Shown one piece after another: positions 10,159 to 26,957 of a DNA stretch of 64,000 nucleotides. Under the pieces are notes generated by a model that made no database searches, was not told where the DNA came from, and saw only the letters and a program-made list of their open reading frames with translations. The translations under genes and the position numbers were made by a program. Each line of letters starts with the position of its first letter. Within the stretch, counting starts at the first letter, position 1. The stretch lies in assembly GCA_018894105.1 (NCBI GenBank), contig CM032121.1, forward strand, positions 36,550,230-36,614,229, read 5' to 3'. This stretch comes from Jacaranda mimosifolia (taxonomy: Eukaryota; Streptophyta; Magnoliopsida; Lamiales; Bignoniaceae).

Positions 10159-13100
10159 ATTCTCCACTTTGACTTGAAAATTCCCATTCATCTTCTTTGT
10201 CCCTGCCCCTAATAAGGCATGTAATATGAGTCTGCAAATATTAAACAAATCCAAGCAATGCTCGAATTTGATTCCTGGAACAGCCTTAGTCAACATGTTT
10301 GCCGGATTATCCTTAGTCCAAACTTTGTCATCCAACATGACTCCTTGAGACACCATATCCCAAACAAAGTGATACCTCACATCTATGTGCTTTGTACTCT
10401 CATGAAATGCTTGATTTTTTGACAAGTGTATGGCACTCTGACTGTCACAAAATACCTTAGTGATCTCAGAAGTCATACCCATATCATCGATCAGCCCCTT
10501 TAGCCAAATGCCTTCCTTGACGCCTTCAGCCAAAGTCATGTACTCAGCTTCTGTTGTAGACAATGCAATTGATGACTGCAAAGTCGCCTTCCAGCTAATA
10601 GTACAACCTGATACACAAAACACATAGCCCGTCATGGACCTTATGTTGTCTAAATCTCCTACATAATCTACATCCACATAGCCAATAATTCTTGTACTAG
10701 AATTCGATTGACTATACCTCAAACATCTGTCTGCAAAGCCTCTAAAATACCTCATGATCTATTTTACAGTCTGCCAATGAGTCTTTCCTGGCTTGTGCAT
10801 ATACCTACTCACAACACTGACTGTATGTGAAATATTTGGCCTAGTGCACACCATGGCATACATCAAGCTACCCACTGCACTAGCATATGACACATTTGAC
10901 ATGTGCTCCACCTCCCCCTCAGTACTCATTGATAGATCTGATGAGAGCCTGAAATGAGCTGCAAGTGGTGTACTAACTAGCTTGGACTTATCCATCCCAA
11001 ATCGCTCAAGTACTTTCTCAATGTATTGCTGTTGAGACAAGTACAACAATCATGCATGTCTGTCCCGGATGATATCCATGCACAATATCTTCTTTGCACC
11101 GCCCAAATTCTTCATCTCAAATTTTTCACTTAACTGAGCTTTTAATTGGTTGATTTCAGATATGTTTCTTTTATTCCACTACTTGGTAGACTGCTGGCCA
11201 TATAATGACCTCTTCAAGAGACATGCTTGATTTTGTTTCCCAGGAACAACGAATCCTTCTAGTTGACTTATGTAGATTTGTTCCTTCAACTCACCATGCA
11301 GAAATGCTGTTTTCACATCCATCTGCTCCAACTCCATATCAAATAGAACAACCATAGCAAGTAAAACACGAATGGAAGTGTGTTTTACAACTGGGGAAAA
11401 TACTTCATGAAAGTCAACTCCTCCCTCTGAGTAAAACCCTTAGCAACCAATCATGCCTTGTATCTAGCATCTTCAACAAAGGGAATCCCTTCCTTCTTCT
11501 TGTAGATCCATTTGCAACCTACAATCTTCTGCCCTTTGGGTACATCAACCAACTTCCATATGCTATTCTTGTGTAGAGACTCTATCTCTTCACTCATAGC
11601 TGCATCTTTTTATCAAAATCTGGCCTGAAAATTACCTCTTTGTATGAGACTGGATCATCTCCTACAAACTCTTCAACTGAACTCAAAGCATAAGCTAAGA
11701 TCTGAGTAACCAAATCACTGTCGTGGTTTGATCTGCCTCTTCTCCCTGTCGCGAGCCAAGTAATAATTTTGTAGTGGTTCATTTTCCTACTATTGATTTG
11801 GTGGTAATATGCTCTCACCAGCTTTATCTACTACCTTCTGTTTCCCCTTTGAAACTTGTGGAGAATCAATATGAATCTCCACATTCTCCTTAATGCCTAG
11901 TTGACCGCTTTCCTACTGCTCCACCTTCTTCATCATTGTAGACTCATCGAATGTCACATTCCTGCTGATAATCATCTTGGAGCGCTTGTTATCATTACAC
12001 CACAAACGATAACCTTTGACTCCAACTGAATAGCCTATAAATATGCAATTCCTAGCTCTTAGCTCAAGCTTCCCATCCCGAACATGAGCCTAAGCTGGAT
12101 ACCCAAATACTCTCAGATTTGAGTAATCAGCAGGAGACCCAGACCAAACTTCCATTGGTGTCTTGTAGTCCAAAGCAGTTGATGGTGACCTATTCACCAA
12201 ATAAGACGCAGTGTTAATCTCTTCTGCCCAAAAGTCCTTGGATAATTTAGCATTAAAGAGCATGCATCTAGCTATTTCCAAGGTAGTCCTGTCCATTCGT
12301 TCTGCAACTCTATTCTGCTATGGTGTATATACAACTGTGCAATGCCTCACAATTCCTTCCTTGTCACAGAATTTCTGAAATTCCTTGTTGCAGAACTCCA
12401 ATCCATTATCAGTCATCAAGCGCTTGATCTCCTTTCCTGTCTGCTTCTCAATTAAAGTTTCCCATTGCTTGAAGTTGACAGATGCCTCATCCTTATGCTT
12501 CAGCATGTACATCCATACTCTCCGTGAGAAATTATCTATGAATGTCAGCATGTACCTTGCACCTCCCTTTGAAGAAACCTAAGAAGGTCCCTAAAGATCT
12601 GAGTAATTATAATCCAAGGTGCCTTTAGTCTTATGAATTGCATTGCCGAATTTCACATTGTGTTTGCTTGCCCAACACACACTGCTCGCAGAAATCCAAT
12701 TCTCCAGTCTTCTCTCCGCAAAGCAAACCTCGTTTGCTCAGTTCTGACATTCCCCTCTCATTCATATGCCTAAGTCATATATGCCATAGTTTCGTAGTAT
12801 CATTTATTGATGAAGAAACCGCTTCAGTACCAGAAATCGTATTTCCCTGTAATATGTAAAGGTCGTTCCACTTTTCTCCTTTCATGATAAGCAATTCGCC
12901 TTTGGAAACCTACAGAACTCCATCTCGAGCTTTGTACGCACAACCATTCTTATCCAGAGTACTTAGAGATATCAGATTTTTCTTCAGATCTAGAACATAA
13001 CGCACATCTGTTAGGGTTCTTACTATCCCATCATGCATTCTAATACAAACTGAACCAATTCCTACAGCCGTGCAAGAAGCATCGTTTCCCATAAGCACTT

Positions 13101-13347
13101 TACCACTATCTTATTTATGGTATGTAAACCAATCTTCTCTTGGGCACATGTGGTAGGAACATCTACTATCTAAAATCCATTTAGAGCTTAGCAAAGTTTC
13201 AGCAACGTTGAGAACAAGCTCATCATCAGACTCATCGTCAAATTTCTGTGACATCATCCCATTTCTGATCAGAAGTTTCACCTGCATCCTTCGCATTTCC
13301 TCATTCCGAACAACTCCATTTCCAATGCCCTTTTCCACCGCACCCAA
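10153..13347 (-). pseudogene. Degenerate copia pol region
   Basis: Separate minus-strand frames carry successive pol parts. 13111-13347 holds the protease start, where the expected Asp-Ser-Gly reads DSRCSYHMCP, a Gly-to-Arg change next to the catalytic Asp. 12910-13098 holds the rest of the protease. 12318-12551 holds part of the integrase core (FIDNFSRRVWMY and MTDNGLEF), and 12090-12296 continues it (MDRTTLEIARCML). 11050-11590 holds the remains of reverse transcriptase, including KRSLYG, but lacks the YVDD block. 10759-11049 holds the end of reverse transcriptase (SAVGSLMYAMVCTRP), and 10153-10755 holds RNase H (STTEAEYMTLAEG, then LSKNQAFHESTKHIDVRYH). At least six frame breaks or stops separate these parts. 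Confidence 0.92.
10159..10170 (-). other. Polypurine tract of the copia element
   Basis: On the minus strand AAAGTGGAGAAT directly precedes the 3' LTR. A purine-rich tract at this position primes plus-strand DNA synthesis in LTR elements. Confidence 0.8.
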
Positions 13348-13386
13348 AAACTTGTCACCGTTTCTAGGCTTGGTTCGGGACTTTGA

Positions 13387-14022
13387 TCAGCCTCTACTCC
13401 TTCCTATTTCTCTCGGTCTCCGTTTAGCCACAAATCCTTCCCCATTTTCACCATCGTTGCTGCCCAAGACATGTTTTCTCAACTCGTTGAAATTCAATGA
13501 GGCCTTCACATTGTCCATTGAAATTGTATCTCTCTCGTACAGCAAAGTATTAACCAAGTGCTTAAAAGATTTTGGCAAAGAACACAAGAGAATTAAGGCT
13601 TGATCCACATCATCAGTTTTGACATCTATATTAGAGAGATCCAAAATCACTATATCAAAAAAATTAATATGTTGAGTGATAGATGTACCTTCCTTCAGCC
13701 TCAATGTATATAATCGTTGTTTCAAATACAACTGATTTGTCAGGGACTTCGTCATATATAAACTCTCCAACTTTTTCCAGAAATCCGCTAGCATACTTTC
13801 CATTGCAACCTTTCTCAGTATGTTATCCGCCAATGATAACACCAAAGTACTGTAAGCCTTCGCCATGAACTCATCCTTCTTCTCGTCTTTCAGCATTTCC
13901 GACAAGAAATCTCTGCCCTTTAATGCTCTCTGTAAACCTTGTTGACACAGGAGGGCGTGAACCTTCATCTTCCATAGCCCAAAGCCGTTCTTCCCATTGA
14001 ATTTCTCTACCTTGTACTTCAT
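13387..14022 (-). pseudogene. copia gag (UBN2-type) fragment
   Basis: Open frame starting at an ATG at 14020-14022, just inside the primer-binding site. It has the usual copia gag features: KFNGKNGFGLWKMKV near the start, then an alpha-helical region with LKQRLYTLRLKEG and LLCSLPKSFKHL. The zinc-knuckle part is missing: the frame ends in a basic RPREIGRSRG stretch before any CCHC motif. It encodes the retrotransposon coat protein and has no host role. Confidence 0.88.
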
Positions 14023-14032
14023 TCCTCCAACC

Positions 14033-14045
14033 TGCTCTAATACCA
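14033..14045 (-). other. Primer-binding site (initiator tRNA-Met type)
   Basis: On the minus strand TGGTATTAGAGCA lies three bases inside the 5' LTR. It matches the complement of the 3' end of plant initiator tRNA-Met (TGGTATCAGAGC) with one change, and confirms the minus orientation. Confidence 0.88.
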
Positions 14046-14048
14046 ATT

Positions 14049-14664
14049 TGTTGTAACCTATGAATATCTATTGCGGAAATAATGAAACAATAGTAAAGTA
14101 ATTCAATGAAATTATGACAACAAAATTTAACATGGTTCGGCGATGTGCCTAATCCACCCAATAAAGAAAAGGAATTTTATTGATATCAAATCAAAGTGCA
14201 AGTACAAATTTAAATCCCACAAATCTCAGAAAAACACCTAACACCCTCGTTCTAAACTCCGTCTTGAGAGAATTACTCAAAAGCTTTTGTTTTATGTTTG
14301 TAATTCTTTCCTAGAAGAAAAAATGCTAAATTTATACCCGAAAACGAAGCCCAAGACCCGTAGGCCTGCGTCGTGCACTGGGGTGCACAAAACTTGCGCC
14401 CTAGTGTGTCTTTCTTGTACTAGTGCAGAAACTTTGCACTGGGGCGCAAAGTTACTGTTCACTTAGCGCCGGGGCGCACGATGCATGTTTTCATGCCTTT
14501 TTCACCCATATACAATCATTGGCTCGCCTTGCCTTGCGCCCATGCATGCAACGTCCTTCCAACATGCGCCAAGGTGTGTTCTGGAGCCCATTTTGACCAC
14601 TTTGCTCCATTTCGCTCTTCCATTCTTTGTCAATTTTATCTCAAATTTCAAGGCAAAATCAACA
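14049..14664 (-). repeat. 5' LTR of the copia element
   Basis: 616 bp, beginning TGTTGTAACC and ending AAAATCAACA on the plus strand. It is clearly homologous over its full length to the LTR at 9504-10158, with substitutions and short deletions. Confidence 0.93.
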
Positions 14665-14942
14665 GGAGGAAACAAGATGTCACATCAATTACTTTTATAT
14701 TGGATTGGTAGAGTGAAATTGATATTTTAAAATTATTTGTGTATGTGTATATATATATATTAGATAGGGGAAACAAAAAATGATAGAGTTAAGTATTGAG
14801 GAATGAATAGAAAATAAATTGAGAAAGTATTTTGGGCCTTTTTGAGTATATTTTGAATAGTGGAATTGAAGAATGTGATGAGTTGTTTGTTTGTATTTTG
14901 AAAATTGAAAATATTTGTAGATCTCAACCAAACAAGCCCTTA

Positions 14943-15517
14943 GTTGATCTATTTAAATTCTTTATTTCATTTTCTATTTTATTTTTTTAATATTTTTGTA
15001 AATAAATTATACGTATATTAAATATTTTCTAATAAAAATTTTGATTGACAATATCAATCAACCAATTCCATAATCATAATTAATTATTTATAATAATTAT
15101 GGTAGGGAAAGAAAAATAATTGGTTGATCATGGACGTAGCCGCTGTCTGAATTAATGTTTTGACATTTAGCATATCAAGGTTTATTTGTGCAGGCCGTTG
15201 GTACAGAAATTGACAATAGTTAATAAGCCGTTGACGAAATGAGAATTATGATAAAAAAAGGTTTCTTATTAATAAAATAAAATTTCACGGATATACAAAT
15301 TCTTCCTTCCTTCTCTTATTTTTTAAGTTTTTCCTTTCTCTAATTGGAAGTCAAGAAGATTATATTAATCTAACATGGATTAAATTAAATAGGTTTATAT
15401 TCACACATTTAACTAATTTAGAGTAATGAGTGTATTAATCAATTCGATGAGATTGCATTCACATTTTTGTCGAATCGATAATTAATTTAATGGCATTGCC
15501 CCTTACACTTTATAAAT
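14943..15517. other. AT-rich spacer, no gene seen
   Basis: Non-coding AT-rich DNA between the copia-split MITE and the second Mutator-like element. Nothing else could be supported. Confidence 0.55.
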
Positions 15518-17367
15518 GGGCAAATTAGGCTTTACTCCCATATGAAAGTAAAAAAGGGCAAAAAATCTCCTTGTGAAAAAAAAAAAGGACTATGTCCCCC
15601 TTATGATTTTAAAAAAGGAGCAAATTATCCCGCAATGTAATTCACGCGCCGAATTCTAAGGTTTTTGGTGTTAAAATATCAATTTTGTCCTTGAACATCA
15701 ACTATTGGATGTATTAAAAAAATTAACGGCTCATATTATTTCTACCTATGAAAAAATATAAAATATATTTATATATTTATATATTTATTAAATATATAGT
15801 TAATATAGACATATTTATATATAACTATATTTATACATAATCAAATATATGTATGTATATTTATTTATATACATACATATATATACAGAAAACTCACCCC
15901 CCCACCCTCAACCCACCCAACCCTCCCCCACACCTCGCGGCAGTGGCTACTGCGAGGGCCACCGCTCGGAGGTGGTTGCCCCTATGAGCAGTGGCCACTG
16001 TCGCTGCTATGGCATGCCTGGCCTCTAGGGTTTTTAGAAAAATCAAAATCGATCGAAATTTGAAAAATTGAATTGAACCAAACTCAACTTAGTTCGGTTT
16101 GATTTTTGATTTTCTATTTTAAAAAATTTAATTTTTGGTTCGATTTAATTGAATCGAAAACCAAAAAATTTCAGTTCGATTCGGTTAAATCGAACCAAAA
16201 ACTGAATTTTTTAAGTTTAAGTGTAATTTTTTAAATAATGTATTTGTTAATGTACTTTTAAGCTTTTGGGATAGATAAAAGGATATTTTTGATAAGGTGA
16301 AATAATTGAGAAAAAAAAAAAAAAGAAGTAAAATTAGAGAAGAGAAAATAAAACTATATTGTCTTTATTTTATAAAATATAATTGATTTTATCATCTTAT
16401 TACTAAACATAGCAAAATAGTTATTAAAAATCTTATGTTTTATAAATAGTATAGATATTAATGTATGACATATTGACATATAATTATGATACATGAATAA
16501 TTATGATACAAAGAGGGGGAAAAAAGATGATAATGATTTTTTTATTGTACGAACTATTAATATTATTTGGCATTTGCCTATTTGAAATTTTCACCTAAAT
16601 ATAAGCATTTATTATCAAACTTAATTCTATCAAATAAACTTTTTAGTACTATAAAAATAAGTAATCCAATTCAAATTTTTTACCTAAAGCTAAAATCAAA
16701 TTAACTTTTATCATAATTTTTGATAAAAAAAAAAAGGAAAATAATCTTGAGCTGGTTTAGTTTCGATTCGGTAAAACCAAAACCAAAACCAAATTGGTTT
16801 CGTAACTATTAAAAATCGGTTCAACTTCAATTTTATCATACCGAAATTGAACCAAACCGAACTTTAGTCCGATTTTCGATTGGATTTTTAAAAACTCAAA
16901 TTTTTTGGTTAATCGATCAAATCGTTTGGTCAGTGAATAATATATTATGTAGTTTATATTTAAATTTATAGTATATTATATATTTGTGTAATATATATAA
17001 AGGAAAAAATAAAATAAATTAGAAAGATGAAAATAAAAAACAAAAAATAGTTTTTAAATTTAAAAATAAAAAATTTAGTATGATGGAGATGAAAAAAGAT
17101 ATATAAAAATATATTTAAAAAAATAAATTAATTAATTAAAAATATTTTTAAAAATATTTTTTAAATAAAATTAAGAATATATGAAATAACTAGGGGTAGT
17201 ATAGTCTTTTTATATTGAAATTAGGGATAAACTGCTGCAAATCGTGAAGGGGAGACAGTGTGCTTTTAAAATCACAAGGAGGTTTGTTGCTTTTTTTTTT
17301 TTTTTTTTTTCATAATGGGTCTTTTTGCTCTTTTCCATTTTCATATGGGGTAAAATGTAATTTGCCC
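15518..17367. mobile_element. Mutator-like non-autonomous element, 1.85 kb
   Basis: The left end GGGCAAATTAGGCTTTACTC and the reverse complement of the right end (GGGCAAATTACATTTTACCC) match, and both continue into CATATGAAA. The flanks CTTTATAAAT (15508-15517) and CTATATAATT (17368-17377) agree at 8 of 10 positions, consistent with a 10-bp target duplication. Inside are a C-rich stretch at about 15895-15930, a GC-rich stretch to about 16020, and two tracts rich in CGGTT/AACCG words (about 16030-16205 and 16740-16925) that are roughly inverted relative to each other and may be a further nested element. No coding capacity is seen. Confidence 0.75.
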
Positions 17368-17400
17368 CTATATAATTGAAGTTTGAAGTTCAAACTTTTA

Positions 17401-18263
17401 GAGCAGGTTTAGTTGTGTTTTCATTTTCAATATTTTTAAAATTTGAAATGTTTGTTAAAGAAACGAAGTTGGAAATATGTTTGTATTTGGATAGTATGTC
17501 GGAAAAGTAATGATTATATAGGATCTAGTAGATTGTAAGTTGAGAGAGATAGTAACAATAAAGAAGAAAGAGAAGACATATAAGTTATTAGGAGAAAATA
17601 TATATAGGTTATTGAAGAATATATTTTGAGATGAAAATGAGTAAGAATATTGATAAAAATGGTTATATGTTATTAGGAATGACAATGAGTTCGAGTAATT
17701 CGGGACCCCGCCCCTAATGGGGCGAGTTCGTGTCTAATTAAATAGGTCTCGGGGGTGAGTATCGGATCCAAATATTCAGAACTTGATCAAGTCCGAGGAG
17801 GGTTACGGGTCTAATTAAACCCGCCCCGTATTTATTAATAATTATTAAGTAAATATAATATATACATATATTTCCAAAGTTCACAAATGTTTTAGAATGT
17901 CTTGTTCAATTCCTGAAAGAAATTACAATCTGGCAAAATTGGACTTGGCTTAATTAATTCGGCTAATAAATCTGCCATTCCAAAATTTTGGTTTCAAAAG
18001 GCATGAAATTTCTATTTTGCATGCAATTGTGGGAAAAAGAAAAAGGAGAAAAAGGAAAAAAAGAAGCAGAAGAAGAAGAAGATCTCGAGTTAAACAAGTT
18101 AGACCTGCTGGGTTCGAGGTCAAATGGGAGGCGGGGTGGGGCAGGTTGCAAGTCTAGCGAGTCCTAAGTCTAGCCAAACCCTCCCCCTTGCCATACATAT
18201 AAGTTATTGATAATTTATTTCTAAATAGTGAAAATAAATTTGAAAACACAAACAAACAAGCCC
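17401..18263. mobile_element. MITE (family C, copy 1), split by a later insertion
   Basis: Left end GAGCAGGTTTAGTTGTGTTT; reverse complement of the right end GGGCTTGTTTGTTTGTGTTT. TTA flanks both sides (17398-17400 and 18264-18266). The inside matches the intact copies at 55897-56229 and 61435-61802 (shared words include ATATAGGTTATTG and AGAGAGATAGTAA). It is interrupted by about 520 bp at 17675-18196. Confidence 0.82.
17675..18196. mobile_element. Insertion inside the family C MITE, probably hAT-like
   Basis: Begins near AGGAATGACAATGAG and ends near CCCCTTGCCATAC, so the ends are loosely inverted (TGACAATGAG against GTATGGCAAG). The target words TATATGTTATT and ATATAAGTTATT flank it, which looks like an imperfect target duplication. 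It contains G/C-rich words such as GGGGCGAGTTCG and GGCGGGGTGGGGCAGG near its two ends. Class is inferred from style only. Confidence 0.55.
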
Positions 18264-18677
18264 TTAGGAACTCCACGCTCTCACACTAATTTAAGATTGG
18301 TTTACAAGTCATCCTCAATTGTTCTAAAAGTTCACATAGTATGCGATATATGAAACAAGATCGCTTAAGATCGTGGGGTCCACCAAAAATTTGTTGATAT
18401 TATTTGAACTGATAAAAGTTATGAGAAAAGTCAGAAAAAAAAAAAAAAAAAAATCTTGAATACATTTCGAATTGTATAATCATCTATGTTGTTCAGTTTT
18501 TCTCATGAATTCTGAATTAATTATAAAAAGATAATGATACGGATATGTCATGTTAATTTTATTATTTATATTTGATCAGACCACATGAATGGAACAAGTT
18601 ATTCAAGTTATAGTGTTATTATCTTTGAAGTAGGCAAAGGATTAAATGTTTTCTTATGCTTGAAAACTACTAATTAA

Positions 18678-19060
18678 AAGGGTGTTTGAGTGAGCTTATA
18701 AACTCATTAAAATATCTTATAAGATGTTTGAGAACTTATAAAATATAAGAAAGTGTTTGGTAATTTTATTTTAAAAAAGATCTTATAAACTCCTAAAATA
18801 AGATGTTTGGAGCTTATAAACTCTTTTTAAAAAAATAAGGAATACCTAACTTATTTTAAATATATTAACAAATTAGCTTAATTTTAATTATATTAATTAT
18901 AAAAATATCATTACTAACATCTTATAAACTCCAAAATAATTTTTTTATCCAAATATTTTAAAATTTTATTTAAAAAAATTAATATTTTATAAATTTTAAA
19001 AATATTTTATTAAACATAGAAACTTATAAAAAAATTTAAATAAAATTAACTAAAAACTCT
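18678..19060. mobile_element. MITE (family B, copy 1), right end eroded
   Basis: Starts AAGGGTGTTTGAGTGAGC after TAA (18675-18677) and shares the family words CTTATAAGATGTTTGAG and ATAAGATGTTTGGAGCTTAT. The right end is degraded around 19060, where AACTAAAAACTCT corresponds to the conserved terminus of other copies. Confidence 0.7.
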
Positions 19061-19860
19061 GAAAGTCGGTCCTTTCAACAGGGTCCTTTTGAAGAACAAA
19101 TATAACTTCGACTAGTTTGATACACGTCATTCTCTGGACCTGGGAGCATTATTTCAGAAGCCACCATATTGTAATATTTTTTGTCATTTGTTCGTACGAT
19201 TCATATTTCCGATATTAATTTATTATTCCAAGAATGAATAATGACTTTCGTTATTCGTAATTGAGCATGGAACGTCTTTTTTGAATCCGCATCTCAATCA
19301 TGAATTCACAATTAAAAGTGCAATTTCCAGCCGAATTGAGGTTAAAGAAAAAAAATTGAGTTTAAATTCAAAATATATATCAGACTTGAATTTAAATTTG
19401 ACGAGCCTAATTTTTAAACTCGAACTCGATATAAAATAATAATAAATAAATAAATAATTTTTAATTATATAACGACTCACGAGTCTCGAATTTGAATAAA
19501 AATGCCTCAAAATCGAGTTAAAATAAATATAAAGTTAAACTCAATTCAATTTAAACTCAAATAACTTGAGCTCAACTCCTAAACTTATTGGTCGGTTCAA
19601 TTCATTTGCACTTCTAATCACAATATCATTCAAGTAGATCTATGCATGTCCAACATCAGATATATATACGTCGTAATTCATGTGCCTGCTAAATTGACGT
19701 CCCGCTCAAACTAGAATGGCTCAAATAATTTGATCGATTTGTACTCTATTTCATTTAACTCGAGTGTGAGCCAAACAACTATACTTGAATAATTTTTCTT
19801 GCAACGTACAAAAATTTGATTTCACTCAAAGATAGAAAAGATGATGATATACCATACTAA
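19061..19860. other. AT-rich spacer, no gene seen
   Basis: Non-coding. Contains a stretch with repeated ACTCGA/TCGAGT-type words (about 19310-19600) that may be an old repeat; no boundaries could be drawn. Confidence 0.5.
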
Positions 19861-20164
19861 GAGGGTGTTTGGGTAAGATTATAGGCTCTTAAAATAAGAT
19901 GTTAGAAGTTTATAAGTATTTTTAAAAAAGTAAAAAATTTCTAACTTATTTTTAAGATATTAAAAAGCTCCTTAATTTTTATAAGTTTAATTACAAAATT
20001 GTCATTACTAACATTTTATAAGCTACAAGGTTTTATTTTTATCCAAATGCTTTAAGAACTTTTTTTTTTTTTTTTAAAAATATAGCGTCTTATAAGTTTA
20101 AAAAATATTTTATAAGATATAAAAATTTATAAGACTTTTTAAATAAATTTAACCAAACATCTTC
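19861..20164. mobile_element. MITE (family B, copy 2)
   Basis: Left end GAGGGTGTTTGGGTAAG; right end CCAAACATCTTC; TAA on both sides (19858-19860 and 20165-20167). A 3-bp TAA duplication and short inverted ends suit PIF/Harbinger (Tourist-like) MITEs. Confidence 0.82.
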
Positions 20165-20966
20165 TAAATTAGAAAAAGGAATATCAAGGAAGGAATTCAT
20201 AAAAATTATAAGGTGGAAAAGCCATCACGAGGGCTTTCGTCACCTTTGGCCATAAGTTTTTCCTTTTTAAGAAATTAATCACACCTTTCTTGCTTGCACA
20301 AGAAGGGAACTCATCTAAAAATTAAAAAAAGAAAAAAGTAAAGTGTAAATCAAACTAGCTAGACAAAATTTAGAGTGATTATATGTGTATATATATATAT
20401 ATATCATTTCCACGTAATTGATTAATTAGATTAAATGACATCATTATATATAAAATTTTGATTCAAATTTAAAAGACTCAAGGTTTGTGTGTGTATCTCA
20501 TTTTATCTGATATGTTGTAATATCCAATTCGATTGCCATATTCAATTCGACAACACGAATCATAGTTGGAGCAAATTAAGTACACAATAGCAAATATGTG
20601 TGTGTATGTATATATCACAATTTATAAATCAAAATGTCTACATCATAATTCGAAATAGAGTTCGAACTCGAGTCGAATTCACTCAAACTCAACTCGTAAG
20701 GTTCGTGAGTCAGCTCACCTCGTTTGTGTCCCTATTTATTATGATTCAAACCTCAAACTTTATGTATACAAATTTAAGGGCAATATTATTAAATCAATTC
20801 ACTATTGGAACTTAAAATTTATTATTAGTGATATTATAAATATGTAAGATACATATAAAAGCAACCCATATGGTTGTAATCCTATTAAAATTGCCCTCCA
20901 CCCAACAACTAGCAACTCTACATCTGACAAACGAAAGCATTCATTTACATCTTAAGAAACATATAG

Positions 20967-26891
<5,925 letters not shown>

Positions 26892-26957
26892 ATTTATTTG
26901 GGTCCATTTCTATGTTTGACAAATTTATGTTGATTGTGACCACCAAAATCTTGACTT

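Larger units (their letters stand above)
9504..14664 (-). mobile_element. Ty1/copia LTR retrotransposon, decayed, minus strand
   Basis: A 5,161-bp element bounded by two related LTRs that begin TGTTGTAACC and end AAAATCAACA on the plus strand, so both have TG...CA ends. Reading on the minus strand, the order is 5' LTR, primer-binding site, gag, protease, integrase, reverse transcriptase, RNase H, polypurine tract, 3' LTR; integrase before reverse transcriptase defines copia. The coding part is broken by several stops and frameshifts, and the catalytic block of reverse transcriptase is missing, so it cannot move on its own. No abutting 5-bp target duplication is present: the left flank is ACAAG and the right flank GGAGG, although ACAAG recurs 7 bp further on (14672-14676). 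Confidence 0.95.
9355..14939. mobile_element. MITE (family A) split by a copia retrotransposon
   Basis: The two halves, 9355-9503 and 14665-14939, together form a 424-bp element flanked by TTA on both sides (9352-9354 and 14940-14942). The left end is GGCTTTATTTGTTTATAATT; the right end is CAAACAAGCCC. An unsplit relative lies at 31347-31777, and its sequence reads continuously across the point where the copia element sits here. A TTA target duplication suggests PIF/Harbinger-type mobilisation. Confidence 0.82.
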
